A stretch of 64,000 nt of DNA from Leptasterias polaris. Its lineage: Eukaryota; Echinodermata; Asteroidea; Forcipulatida; Asteriidae. The stretch spans positions 2,790,001 to 2,854,000 of the forward strand of contig JAZGTN010000037.1 in the NCBI GenBank assembly GCA_037783415.1. The letters run 5' to 3'. Shown one piece after another: positions 1-12,800 of the stretch (the first letter of the stretch is position 1; every line of letters begins with the position of its first letter). The translations under genes were made by a program, and so were the position numbers. Below the pieces are notes generated by a model, which saw nothing but the letters and a program-made list of their open reading frames with translations, made no database searches and was not told the origin of the DNA.

Positions 1-1040
1 GATAAATTACACTTGACAACTTTTTTACACGAGGTTAGATCCTTGAAATTTTGTCTACACTATATGTTGGAAAATTAGTGGATCACAGAACTGAATTTGT
101 TCTTGGAGCCCCTCTTTACCAATACATCTGCATTAAGGTGATATGACATACTACACAATACCGTTCATTAACACATGCCAATGATGCAATTAACAAAATC
201 TGTAGAAGAAAAATAAATAATGAAATCTTATTTCTTTCCCAAACGGATAACCTGCTTGCCTAAAATGTATTAACATTTACAACTGGTACATACCATTTTT
301 TACAAAATGTATGAACATTGTACACTTTTTATAAATGAAGATAACTATTCTTGCAAAATCAGCAAAACGACTTTTGATTTGTGATATGCAAGGGCAAGAT
401 GGAAGGTTGGAAGTATACGAGTTTGTAAGCCCTGGTGATGTCACCTGACATAGAACAAGTTACCTGTGATATCCACATGTTTATACTTGAAAGTCTGGAT
501 CAGGTACAGAGCCCTGCAGGCACACTAATACACAGCTTAAACAACAAGAAAACTTAAAATCTATACAGTTTGTGGACATTACAGAATACAAATGTTACCA
601 ACTTATGAACAATAGGAAGCACATCTCAAAATGTGTTCATCTGTTGTTTTTACAAAACTTGATTTCAAAAGGAAAAGCAAAAGGTCACACTATAGACCTG
701 ATCATGTGGCCATCTTAATTTTCTTCCATTCAATTCAAAGTAACCAATCAAGGCTGAATAGAAAAATAGTTTGGTTTCTTTTTGTACCATAAAAATTAGC
801 ATCCACTACTGTTACTGGATACTGGATACAAGGCAACATGTTCAGTTGGCCATCAACTACAAGTGATAATCAACGACCTGAGTTTTTTTTTCTCAGGGCC
901 TCCTACAAATCTACCCAGAAAATTAATATCAGATTAAAAGTTGCAGGTTAATTCTTTACAATAAAATGTACAAACTTCATACCAAAATACAATTAGCCTA
1001 TATACAAAACAAATTTCAGTTAGATGGAGGCCAAGATAAA
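1..1040. other. Non-coding stretch, no supported gene
   Basis: AT-rich sequence with stop codons in all frames. I see no domain-bearing reading frame, tRNA-like box or clear transposon end. It could be the 3' untranslated region or intron of a gene lying outside the window. Confidence 0.5.
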
Positions 1041-2005
1041 GAGTCTTAAAGTGGCTGCTTTTATCAGTGTATACTACAGAGGAGTTGATAACCAAAGAGT
1101 CTTAAAGTGGCTGCTTTTATCAGTGTTTACTACAGAGGAGTTGATAACCAAAGAGTCTTAAAGTGGCTGCTTTAATCAGTGTATACTACAGAGGAGTTGA
1201 TAACCAAAGAGTCTTAAAGTGGCTGCTTTTATCAATTGTATACAACAGAGGAGCTGATAACCAAAGAGTCTTAAAGTGGCTGCTTTTATCAATTGTATAC
1301 AACAAAGGAGTTGATAACCAAAGAGTCTTAAAGTGGCTGCTTTTATCAGTGTATACTACAGAGGAATTGACAACCAAAGAGTCTTTCAGTGGCTGCTTTT
1401 ATCAGTATATACTACAGAGGAGTTGATAACCAAAGAGTCTTAAAGTGGCTGCTTTTATCAATTGTGGCTGTTTTTATCAGTATATACTACAGAGGAGTTG
1501 ATAACCAAAGAGTCTTAAAGTGGCTGCTTTAATCAGTGTATACTACAGAGGAGTTGAAAATCATCTTTTTAGGTGACATGGTTATCATCATTAAATAAAG
1601 CTTTTATTATTATTATTATTATATAACCACAGAGTCTTAAAGAGGCTGCTTTTATCAGTGCATACTACAGAGGAGTTGATAACCAAAGAGTTTTAAAGTG
1701 GCTGCTTTTATCAGTGTATACTACAGAGGAGTTGATAACCAAAGAGTCTTAAAGTGGCTGCTTTTATCAGTGTTTACTACAGAGGAGTTGATAACCAAAG
1801 AGTCTTAAAGAGGCTGCTTTTATCAGTGCATACTACAGAGGAGTTGATAACCAAAGAGTTTTAAAGTGGCTGCTTTTATCAGTGTATACTACAGAGGAGT
1901 TGATAACCAAAGAGTCATAAAGTGGCTGCTTTAATCAGTGTTCAGTGTTTTTACTACAGAGGAGTTGATAACCAAAGAGTCCTTAAGGGACTGTTTTTAT
2001 CAGCA
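1041..2005. repeat. 56-bp minisatellite in two blocks
   Basis: Tandem copies of a unit beginning GAGTCTTAAAGTGGCTGC and ending GAGTTGATAACCAAA, with a period of 56 bp (for example successive GAGTCTTAAA at 1041 and 1097). The first block runs to about 1560, is broken by about 60 bp containing a (TTA)n run and an unrelated spacer, and resumes from about 1625 to 2005. Roughly 16 copies in all, differing by scattered substitutions. The repetitive peptides it can encode are a by-product of the repeat. Confidence 0.9.
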
Positions 2006-2806
2006 TTTACATTAGAGGATCATGTTTTTGACAAAATAACAACAAATTGTGTATGTTTGAGAAATTTTAGGCATGTTCATAATAGGCTTATTTCGAACGT
2101 GATGTCTTTTTATATGAAATAACAAAAATAAATAAACTATTTAGCTATCTTTATCTAATTTCGACAATCAAAATTCAACTGTTATTTATTGTGAGTCTTC
2201 AAATGATTTTCCTAGAAATAATTTCTAGAAGGATTGGTGCTGGTATGAACCCTATAGTGATTGTATTACCATAATAATAATCAACTTTTTGTCCAAGTAT
2301 TTTTCAGTTATTTCTTAGGCACAACATATTTTTGTGCAGCAAAATACTGGCAATATAACTTAGCAATACCGTTGGTTTGAAAAATATAAATGAAGACACA
2401 CAGTGAAGATCAGAGGTGACAGTGATTTTCTATTGTAAACCTTGACTGATTCTTCAAGCAGGCAAAGTTGGCATACCAAGTTGGTACTATGTTTCAACAT
2501 AGGCATATTTTTCAGCACACACAGCCACTTGTTTTGTTTTTTCTTCTCCTTGTTTTATACAATGTGGTTCTATAATTTAATAGACTTTTAATATGCATTT
2601 GGATGGAGATTGTTGTTTGCTTTTACCGTTTTGAAAAAAAGTTGTAGTATACCTGTGTGTTATTATGACTACTGTATTTTTTTTTTTTTTTTACGGAGCC
2701 CCACTGACGGCCACAGTATGGTTGTCCATTATCTCATTGCTCCTTATATCGCCAGCACGATGTTTGTAATTGATTCAATTTCCTGTTTGGTTTTGAAGGT
2801 TTATAT
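2006..2806. other. Non-coding stretch
   Basis: No recognisable gene. It holds a T-run near 2680 and short open frames without domain features. The right boundary is set by the start of the tandem duplication at about 2807. Confidence 0.45.
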
Positions 2807-5250
2807 AATCCCAGACGGATTCTTTTATTAAGTTGGAAAGTTATTATTTTATATTTCAACGGTGACATCCACACACAGCCATTACTGCAAATCAAATAAA
2901 CACCGAAAATCTTACTACATGTGTTGGGTTCAATGGCTCAGAAATCTCTGTCAAAGCAACATTAAGGATAAACTGTTGCCCTTCCAGACAGTCAATCTTG
3001 GATTTACTGATGACCACTGCCTGTAGGCATTTCATGCAGAAAACAAACCCGTAATCCGTACATAGGTTGACAAGGACTGGATACAAATGTTGTAAGGTCT
3101 AGCACACATTGACCATTACTAGAAGATGTAAACCATCATCCAAGGATGAAAACAAAACACTGACAGAGGAATAAATACACTGGGGAATTATAACACATGG
3201 CCAACACTAAAGTCAACTTGGATGTGACATGTGAACTCTAAACCTCTCCTTAGCAAAGTTTGAAATACTTCGTCTTTGGATCTTTTCCTTATTTTTGGAT
3301 TTTCATCCAATTAAATTTCAGAGTTTTAATCATCGCTTGAGGTCTTTTTCGACTGCCCACCTCTGCATGTACAGTTAGAGTGGTATTATCCATCCGGGCC
3401 TCATTGATGAGTCTTTTATCTTCCTCTGTCAATTTGCACATTCTCAAATCCACGCTCTTAATGTGTTTTAATCTCTTAAAATGAGTAGCCCACAATGATG
3501 CAGAACCACCCAATGTTTCATTATCAGACAGATCCAGATAAACTAGGTTTGGCATGTCACTCAGTGACTCACAAATAGGGGCCATGTCTTCCCCTATCAG
3601 CTTGAAGAAACTCACTGTCAGACTCTCGAGCTGTTTCAATCTCTTCAAATGAGTAGCCCACAATGATGCAGAACCACCCAAAGTTTCATTCCAAGACACA
3701 TCCAGATAAACTAGGTTTGACATGTCACTCAGTGACTCACAAATAGGGACCATGTCTTCCCCTATCAGACCGCAGTTGCTCAATGTCAGACCCTCGAGCT
3801 GTTTCAATCTCTTCAAATGAGTAGCCCACAATGATGCAGAGCCACTCAAGGTGTCATTCCCAGACAGATCCAGATAAACTAGGTTTGGCATGTCACTCAG
3901 TGACTCACAAATAGGGGCCATGTCTTCCCCTATCCGCATGAATGAAAATGTCAGATTCTTGAGTTGTTTTAATCTCTTCAAATGAGTTGCCCACAATGAT
4001 GCACCATCCAAGGTTTTAATCCAGAACAGATAATCCCAGACTGATTCTTTTATTAAGTTGGAAAGTTATTATTTTATATTTCAACGGTGACATCCACACA
4101 CAGCCATTACTGCAAATCAAATAAACACTGAAAAACTTACTACATGTGTTGGGTTCAATGGCTCAGAAATCTCTGTCAAAGCAACATTAAGGATAAACTG
4201 TTGCCCTTCCAGACAGTCAATCTTGGATTTACTGATGACCACTGCCTGTAGGCATTTCATGCAGAAAACAAACACGTAATCCGTACATAGGTTGACAAGG
4301 ACTGGATACAAATGTTGTAAGGTCTAGCACACATTGACCATTACTAGAAGATGTAAACAATCATCCAAGGATGAAAACAAAACACTGACAGAGGAATAAA
4401 TACACTGGGGAATTATAACACATGGCCATACACTAAAGTCAACTTGGATGTGACATGTGAACTCTAAACCTCTCCTTAGCAAAGTTTGAAATACTTCGTC
4501 TTTGGATCTTTTCTTATAACTATTTCGATTGTCATCCAATTCAATCTCTGAGTTTGAATCATCACCTGAGGTCTTTTATTGGATATCTACAAATAGAGTG
4601 GTAATATCCATCCGCGCCTCCTTGATGAGTCTTATATCTTCCTCTGTAAAAGCGCACACTTTCAAATCCAGTATCTTGAGCTGTTTTAATCTCTTCAAAT
4701 GAGTAGCCCACAATGATGCAGAGCCCCTCAAGGACACATTATCAGACAGACTCAGATAAACTAGGTTTGGCATGTCACTCAGTAACTCACAAATAGGGGC
4801 CATGTCTTCCCCTATCAGCTTGCAGAAACCCAATGTCAGACTCTCGAGCTGTTTCAATCTCTTCAAATGAGTAGCCCACAATGATGCAGAGCCACTCAAG
4901 GTGTTATTCCCAAACAGATCCAGAAAACCTAGGTTTGGCATGTCACTCAGTGACTCACAAATAGGGGCCATGTCTTCCCCTACCAGCATGCAGCTGCTCA
5001 ATATCAGACTCTTGAGCTGTTTTAATCTCTTCAAATGAGTAGCCCACAATAATGCAGAGCCACTCAAGGTGTCATTCGCAGACAGATCCAGATAAACTAA
5101 GTTTGACATGTCACTCAGTGACTCACAAATAGGGGCCATGTCTTCCCCTATCAGCTTGCAGAAACACAATGTCAGATTCTTGAGTTGTTTTAATCTCTTC
5201 AAATGAGTAGCCCACAATAATGCAGAGCCACTCAAGGTGTCATTCCAAGA
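2807..5250. repeat. Tandem segmental duplication of the NLR gene 3' end (about 1.22 kb units)
   Basis: The sequence from about 2807 (TAATCCCAGACGGATTC) recurs from about 4031 (TAATCCCAGACTGATTC). Both units run through the same 3' flank, including a conserved 64-codon open frame at 2892-3086 and 4117-4311, and then into the LRR-coding region on the minus strand. Identity is high over the flank and lower in the LRRs. Each unit has a minus-strand AATAAA (for the gene copy at 4053-4048), so the duplication carried the 3' end and likely poly(A) site with it. Confidence 0.85.
3289..4011 (-). pseudogene. LRR-only duplicate of the NACHT-LRR gene 3' end
   Basis: Open frame of about 240 codons made of four LRR modules of 56 residues. 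Each has the pattern LWATHLKRLKQL, then a variable LTLS-like strand, then GEDMAPICESLSDM and NLVYLDLS. They match the modules at the C-terminus of the NLR at 4576-6887. There is no NACHT domain, convincing start codon or promoter-like exon upstream, because the frame opens at the duplication junction near 4030. It is therefore a 3'-end duplicate. It could be a decaying fragment, or a cassette used by alternative splicing or gene conversion; the sequence alone cannot tell. The open frame without stops suggests the duplication is recent or still under exchange with the parent gene. Confidence 0.7.
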
Positions 5251-6887
5251 CAGATCCAGATTAGAAATATTAGTCATTTTAGTAAGACAATCTGCTAAAT
5301 CACCACCAAACCTCTGCATGTCACAACTTTTAATGGAAAGATGATTTACACAGGAAAGGTAGGTCCTATCCTTGGTCTTTTCCTGATCCGCAATAATATT
5401 CTTCAGTAAGTAAAAAAAGGAGTTCAAACAATCACAATTCCAGTTGGCTATTATTATTTCTGTGCTCACAACTGCATTGATGAAAATCTCTGGTGGTAAA
5501 CTCTTGGACTGACTCTCAAAGTAACAAATAAGACCCAACCTTGGATCCTGATTATTCTGAATTGCCCGTAAGACTTGATTTGTACATCCCTCATTGTCAC
5601 CACAACAAAACCTCAACAGATACTCATATGGAGAAGGATACTGTCTTGTTGCACAACAAACCTGAACAAGGGTGCTATTAAATTCAGCTGTGTTTATAAC
5701 ACTTTGCCAAAACATTGCAGCACAGAATTCCAAGAACGTTTTGTGTATAAAATACACATTGTTATGAATGTCTAACCCCTTGAAGATCCCCTCGCTAGTG
5801 AGAACACCTGCACTTAGTGCTGCATCGAATGCTTCCATGTCAAAATCAAAATCTTTTTCTGTAAAGGAAAGAGACTGATTGGTAGAAATCAGACCATGTA
5901 GAGCAACCTTTCCAATTGAAATCAATATTTGTGATATTGCATCTCGTGACAAGTCTTTTGCTTTTCGTCTGAATATGTATCTCAATGCCTTAGTGTATAG
6001 TCGAGTCATTGTGTCTGGGAGTTTTCCAGACCCTCTCCAGAGCAAGCACATCAAAAGCAGCAACATTGGACTCTTTGCCAAATCAGACAAGACTTCTGAA
6101 GATCGTATCTCCTCTATCAGCTTACTTACTTTGTCGGGGTCTTCAGGGAAAAATTTAGCTATATACTCCTCAATATCAGAATCTGAAAACCCCTCAATTT
6201 CCACATTAGTGAAAGGCTTTTCAACCAATGATGAGCTGACTAGTTTGTCAAGGGAAGGACGAGATGTAATAACTACCCACCATTCTTTGCCCTGCTTTCG
6301 ATTAAGAGCCATCAGAATTGATCCAAATGAGGACTTGTTTCGCGTAGTGGTTTGAAATTCATCAAATCCATCCAAGAGAATCAAAACTTTGTCTTGGTTC
6401 TTGTCAATAAACCTTGTTAAATCAGACCTATTTACAGTTTTGTCTAAGAGCTGCTCAAAGATAGCATCAATAAGGTCTGAAGTTTCTGTCAGTGCACGCA
6501 TTTTTAAAACAAAAACTAGTTCAAACCTTTTGAGTATCTCACTCTTACCAGTTGCCCAATCATAAGCAATTTTGTCAATAAGGGTCGTCTTTCCAAGACC
6601 TGCCGATCCACTAATAACAATACGTTTGATTGATCTGCCCTCTCTTGTTTTTAAATGGAATACATCTTCATATGATTCCATTTGTTTTTTCTCTTTCACA
6701 ATTTTTCCTCTCACGTCAACTTGTTCAGCTAAAACAAGCTTAGTGTAGATGTCCATTATGTGTATCTGATCATCATCAACCCATGGGAGCATCTGAACAT
6801 AGCTACCTGTGTTCTCGTACCTTTCCTTCAATGCCTCTTTAGCTTCATCTGCAACAGTTTGAGCTGGATGATTAGGGTCCGGTGTTC
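4576..6887 (-). CDS. NACHT-LRR coding exon (last exon of the NLR gene)
   Basis: This single exon of 770 codons carries the whole NTPase and LRR part. The acceptor is the CCCATTAG at 6895-6888, giving a phase-1 start that reads GTPDPNHPAQ. The P-loop (GSAGLGKTTL), the hhhhDGFDEF Walker B of STAND/NACHT ATPases, and the VITSRP sensor motif are all intact. A long helical region follows, then four LRR modules of exactly 56 residues (168 bp; 5229 down to the stop at 4576). The modules resemble each other far more than NLR LRRs from one gene usually do, which suggests recent tandem growth or gene conversion. The exon stays open over 2.3 kb, so the receptor looks functional. Confidence 0.93.
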
Positions 6888-9800
6888 CTAATGGGCGATA
6901 GGAGAAGGAAAACAAATCAGCACGTATCAACAATGTAGATTGGTGATTTTCTGATATTTCATTAGTTTTAATTTCAAGTTTTAATAATATAGTTCAATAG
7001 ACCCTTCCAATGAAATATGTAAATTGCACATCACAGGAGTGCACTAACACTTTGGTTGGCAAAATGATGGAACATCGTGCCTTTTTGTTTGGGGCTGATG
7101 GTGGCGTGACGCAGACGCATTTGAGCGTCTGCTTAGTGCACCTCTCTGGCGTTTGCCAACCTATAGTGTCTGTACGCATGGGTGAATGTAATTAGCATAT
7201 TTCATGGGAAGGGTCTATTAATTGGTACTTTATTTGTTTGTGTCTTGCCCTCGATGCATGATGTATCACCAATCAGTTATCATACATGAAATTATAACTA
7301 CATTTTGTATGTAAGTCATAAGTTTAGTATGTAGTAACAAAAAAGTGAAAATTCAAACTTAACAGACAACAAACATAACTTTCTTTGTTTCTTTTCAAAT
7401 CAGTGATTTCTGGTAAGGTTGACATGTTGGCAAGTGTATTATTTGGATTCATAGCCAATGTGACACCTAGTGTGGCATTCAGTGTGGCAGCCACTGATGT
7501 AGCATCCAGTGTAGCAGCCTGCAGAGTTGCAGCAAGTGTGGCAGCCAGTGTGGGCAGCCTACAGAGTGGCAGCAAGTATGGAAGCCTGTGTGGCAGCCTG
7601 TGTGGCAGCCAGTGTGAAACCATGTTCAGTGTGATCTCTGGTGGCAGAATATTGCATTCAAATTGCCATCCTGTGTGAACAAGAACCCCCTTCCCGTATG
7701 CATGCAAAGCTCATCCTGAACAAAGTGATTTCACTGCTCAGAATAAATACTATATCACACCCTGCCATCAAGGAAAACCTGAATGTAACATTCCAGCACC
7801 ATTTCACCTGGAGCCACATATCTTAAAATGACAATTTATTGATTAATACAGAGGGGCCTATACCACAATACTTGCATTTTGCATTTTTACAAAGAGCCAC
7901 ACCCCCCCCCCCCCCAAATACATGTCATACGTTGCAAGAGAACAGTGTAAATGTAGGGAAAATCTTTGTTCTTGTTTCACAAAGAGCCACTAAAGCCAGT
8001 GTGCACGTGATCACATGACAGAAGCGCCCCTTTCCTAATGTAAACACACATTTTTCACTTGAGGGTATATTAGACATATTTCTAATAAATATGGTAATAG
8101 CCAATATAATTTAAAGAAATTAAAGTTACTCCATTGAGAAGTCAAACTTAGAGATTTAGAACAATAAGGTTTCCCCTCTGTCTCTCCTTCCCCTTAAGGT
8201 TTTGGTTTCAGTCTTGGTCACGGGAGATGAGGTCTCGGTGTCAGTCCAGGTCTGGGACTTCAAGGTCTTGACTACAATACTGTCACATCTTAAGTTTTTG
8301 AATGGTGTTTTGCCAAAATCTGTGGTTGTTTGTAATTGTGATGGAAGTTTGGGTGAAAGTCTTGCAGCAGCTGAAGTTCAAAGATTACATTAAAAAATAC
8401 TGTTCAAAATTTGTTTTCTGTTGTTCAACCTTTTACAGTAATGTAAAAGGCCTACTTTTAGATGCTATTAATCATAAAATGGTAATCTTTCAAGCCATGA
8501 GGTTAGTTGGTTTAAGGTTTCACGTTTGTACTTGTAATGAGTTGTGTAACAACTGTTACACTCTGAACGACATTTTGACTTTAGGTAAAATGAGGTTCCC
8601 CAACTGACAAGTATGACGTTGGTTTTAGTGAACTTCATGTTTTGTTTCGATACATGCATTTCAATACAAAAACAAGTTCAAACCTTCTTAGTATCTCACT
8701 ATCGTTGACTCGTGATTTGGACAATCCGGTCAGACTAATTTTTATGACTCAGACTTGACTTGGTGAATGACTCAGACTCACACATCTTGACTCAGACTTT
8801 GGACTCAGACTCGATATTTGTGACTCAGTGTGACTCGATGTTTGTGACTTGATGTTTGAGACTCGTTATTTGTGACTCAATATTTGTGGCTCGTTATTCG
8901 TGACTCGATGTTTGTGACTCGATGCTTGTGACTCGATGCTTGTGACTCGATAATTGTAACTCGATATTTGTGACTCATTATTGTGACTTGATGTTTGTGA
9001 CTCAATGTTTGTGACTTGATGTTTGTGACACGTTAATTGTCACTCAGGACTTTCCAACCTGCCTCCTACTCTATATAGTACATCATAAGTTTTGGGACTT
9101 AAAAAAACACATTTTGTTGTTGTGTATATAATGCGGTTTTTGAAAGGGGTTTTTATTTCAAGAACAAAACATTCGATCTCAATTTACACAGTTACTTAAA
9201 CGATTTTTGTTTTAATGGGAATGCTATTCAAACTTGTTTATGATGTGTTTGTTTATCATTTAAATGTATTTTTTATGTTTTAACTCTTCTGTTTTTTTCG
9301 TAGTAATCGCTAAAAAAACAAGGCCCCAACCTCAAGGTTTTGAAAAACTAAAAAAACGTCTACCATTGATGGTGCGCGACTGTGGTCTGAGTCCATCAGT
9401 TTATGTGTGGGAGTTAGATTTGCGTGAACAAATCAAACACCGGGATTGATAGTTTTCAAAAGAAATTTGTTAAATAAATTGCTTTTACAAAGTTTCTTGG
9501 GTGCTGGAATAATACGCCATCATTCTCTGGCATTGGTGGATTTTCGGCGACTAAATCGAAATCCGCAGAGGCACAGTTCCCTTGATTTTGTATGCGGGTG
9601 GGGGGGGGGGGGAGTGGTCGTTTTGACCGTTGACAACACTTGATAATAACAATTTGCAGCACTCATTTCACAGATGACTAGGAATGATTTGTCCCAGCCA
9701 AGCTTGCTGCAATAATTTGGGTATCAGTGTGTCATTTGCCCACCTGTCCATCTGTTTCAGGGCAGGTACAACTCAGCTGTCTATCCTGTAAAAATTAACT

Positions 9801-12800
9801 GTATTCACTAAAGCCTGTTTTTGTTATTTTATAGTTTACTTGAAGCCAAACTTTTACTTGAATGAAAGTCCTTTTTGATAATACTGTCGACAGTAAAGCC
9901 CAAGACAGCGACCAGTGTGTTTCTGGCATCTCTTGCTTGTTGGATATGCTTCGAAAAGTATACCACTTATTCATTTGTTTATATAATTTTGTTTATCAAT
10001 ACAAATTTATTGAAAAGGTCTTTCCACTGATATGCGTTACTATTTGTTATGAATGCATTACACTTCATACTGTTTATCCTGTGAATATTCCAGTATTAGA
10101 TGCAAAGAAAATGGGAGCTTACTACATCTGTATTACTATTTATTAGCCAGTCGATCTTGGTTTCGCTCTCGTTAACATCAGCTTCATTGTCGGGTGCTAA
10201 TGTTTCCACATGCAAGTGGCTCTAATTTAGTGTAATTCTCGTTAATACATTCACTGCGTTTTCAACATGTTCAAGTAAAACAAGCTTATCATAATAGATG
10301 TCCATTTTGTAAGTCTTGAGATAATCTAAATTCATAGCTACCTGTAGTCATGTCTGTTTGCTTCAATGCATCTGCAATAGCTTGAGCTTGAGCTTGAGGA
10401 TTGGGGTGGGGCGTTCCTGTTAAGAGGTAATAAACAAGAGTCAGCACACACACAAAATGTCTTCAACTTATTCCTTAACTGCATAAAACATAATATTTCA
10501 TTTCTTAACCTCAAAGTGGCTATGCTTTTCTGTAAAGTAAAAGTTTCTATACATCCGCACGAGTTGCTTGAATTTTTCCTGAGTTTTCAGTTAATTGGAT
10601 AATACAAAATAAATTATATATTTGTTATTAATTGTTTTTTGTTTGTATTTCTTTTTATTTAAAATGTATAACAAAAATGGGGAGGGGAATGGGTGCTTGT
10701 TTTCTTAAATTTAAATGAGGGTCATTTTGGCAAATATGTAAAACTACCTCAACTATCATATTATGTTGCTGAATTGTGTCATGCCAAGACACTATGAAAG
10801 TTTGCACCTGTTAGGGGAGTTTGGGTGAGAGCCCCTGCAATTGGCTAAGGCTGTTTTTTCCGAGATTATTTGAAATTATTCAACATTTGTTTCTGTTCTT
10901 CAGCCTCAAGTCAAGTAATTTATTACATGGTCAATTAGGGCAAACTAGTTGCTTGAATGTTTTACTTTTGTACTAATAAGTAATTGTATAACACACCTGG
11001 TGGTAGAATTACATTTACATGAGTGATGGTTGTTCCAGAAGAAGGACCTGTAATGACAACATTACGATCCCCTTTCACTGCTGCCTGTGATTGAAGATGA
11101 CATGATAATGTCTGCACATCTGATGACTGTGAACTCATGGCTTGGTTTTGGTGAATTGCAGGAACAATATCTAGTAAAAGAAAAGGAAAAAAGCAAAATA
11201 CGTTTTAAAACATTTAGATACACGTTTCAAAACTTGATGATTACACCAAAGTAATTTTCTGATTAATTGTACCTCGTCCACATTGCATCTCATCTGTTTC
11301 AATAAGAAAATAAAAGAATAGACAACAGTTGGTCTTAGGTTTCTGTGCCACAAGGGACCAAGCCGAAGGCAAGGTTCTTTATGGCACAGCCACAACCCTG
11401 CAAGGTTTTAAACGGCCATTTAAGACTGAGTCACTACTGTTTTATTCCCATTCATAAATAGCCATTTTGTTGAAAGCGTAATACTGTTTCTGTAATACCT
11501 TTCTGTAAATGTTCAGTTCCTGTCACAACCTATCATGGCTCCTCTTCAAAAAGGGTCAAATTGCATGCGACATTGAATGGTTGGGCGTATGAGCGCGTAA
11601 CAGCTTTTACATTGAGTACCAGTATTAATTGCCGACGCTACGTGTAAATAGTGCTCCTTATTTATCATGTTTATATCACACATTTGAACATGACCATGTG
11701 ATCTCTTCTCGACCAATCAGATGTGGTTCAACTGAGGTATTTACACACATTCAAACATCAGCAATCAAGTACAATCAAACCTACTGTGTTGGAGTAGTCC
11801 AACAATTATGTAACATGGTTAACTCCACATGGAGGAAAATGCTAATTTTGAACAACTTTTTCCTGGTATTTTACCTTAAATAGATTTTCATGAACTTGAA
11901 AACATATATTTTTAGCAGAAAATGTTGGCAAAAAGTAATTGTGATGGTTTTACATTTCAAACTTGAGTAAGGTAGAGTGCACCGTAATGTTTGTAGTACA
12001 ACGTATTGAAGTACATGAATTATGAGGTAGTAAGTTTATGATGATAACTAATAACACATTTATAAGTGCTCATTGATCTGTACCTTTACTGCTACAGTTT
12101 GAAGTTATCTCATTGATGTTTCCTGCTGCAGAAGACGCACTCTGATGAGGTTTGGGTTCCTCCAGCAAATGAACCGAGGCACTCTGATGAGGTTTTGATT
12201 TTTCTTGAGATTGAAGCTTCATTTGTTTTTTCGTTCCTCTTGGGTTCTTAGGAATGGCCCCTGTGCCAGGAGGAGTTCTCTGAACCTGGACAGCACAAGT
12301 TGAAGTACCCGGGATGTCATCAACAGTAGAAGAAGTCCCCATCGACTCACTGAGATCCTTTTCCTTCGACTCTGAGGAACTCTCTCGCTCATCTTGTGTC
12401 TTGACTTTTGTTGTTAATATTCCCTGCTCTGTAAATCAAGAAGAATATTTTCCCACCATGTTAGTGTAATGAAAGCAGGATAGCTTAAGGACACGTTTTA
12501 TATTTTCTGTACTTCTTTACACATAACTAACTACTTAAACAGTATGGTATTAAAATGTTAAAGCAGTAGATGAATGATGCTTGGCTTGCTGGGCTGCCAA
12601 ATCCTGGGTGAAACATTGCAGTAAAACCAACTTCCCTCACAATGAATTACTATTTAACTTATGACTATTTCTGCTTCCTTGTACCACACGTCCATTGGAT
12701 GAACCTCAAGCTTTCTATTTCATTACCTCTTTGGTTACCTTTATTAGCAATCCGACTTTCCATAACTTGGGTTTATTGAACCACCTGTCAATCCAATGAC

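Noticed and set aside
1163..1426. Repetitive 87-codon frame in the left minisatellite
   Set aside because: By-product of the 56-bp tandem repeat; neither strand shows a protein feature.
2892..3086. 64-codon frame conserved between 2892-3086 and 4117-4311, followed by a GTAAG donor-like site
   Set aside because: The whole DNA is duplicated at high identity, so conservation of the frame is not evidence of coding. It lies in the 3' flank of the NLR copies.
7324..7707. 127-codon minus-strand frame rich in Leu/Pro/Ala
   Set aside because: Produced by the degenerate GTGTGGCAGCC repeat; the opposite strand is open too.
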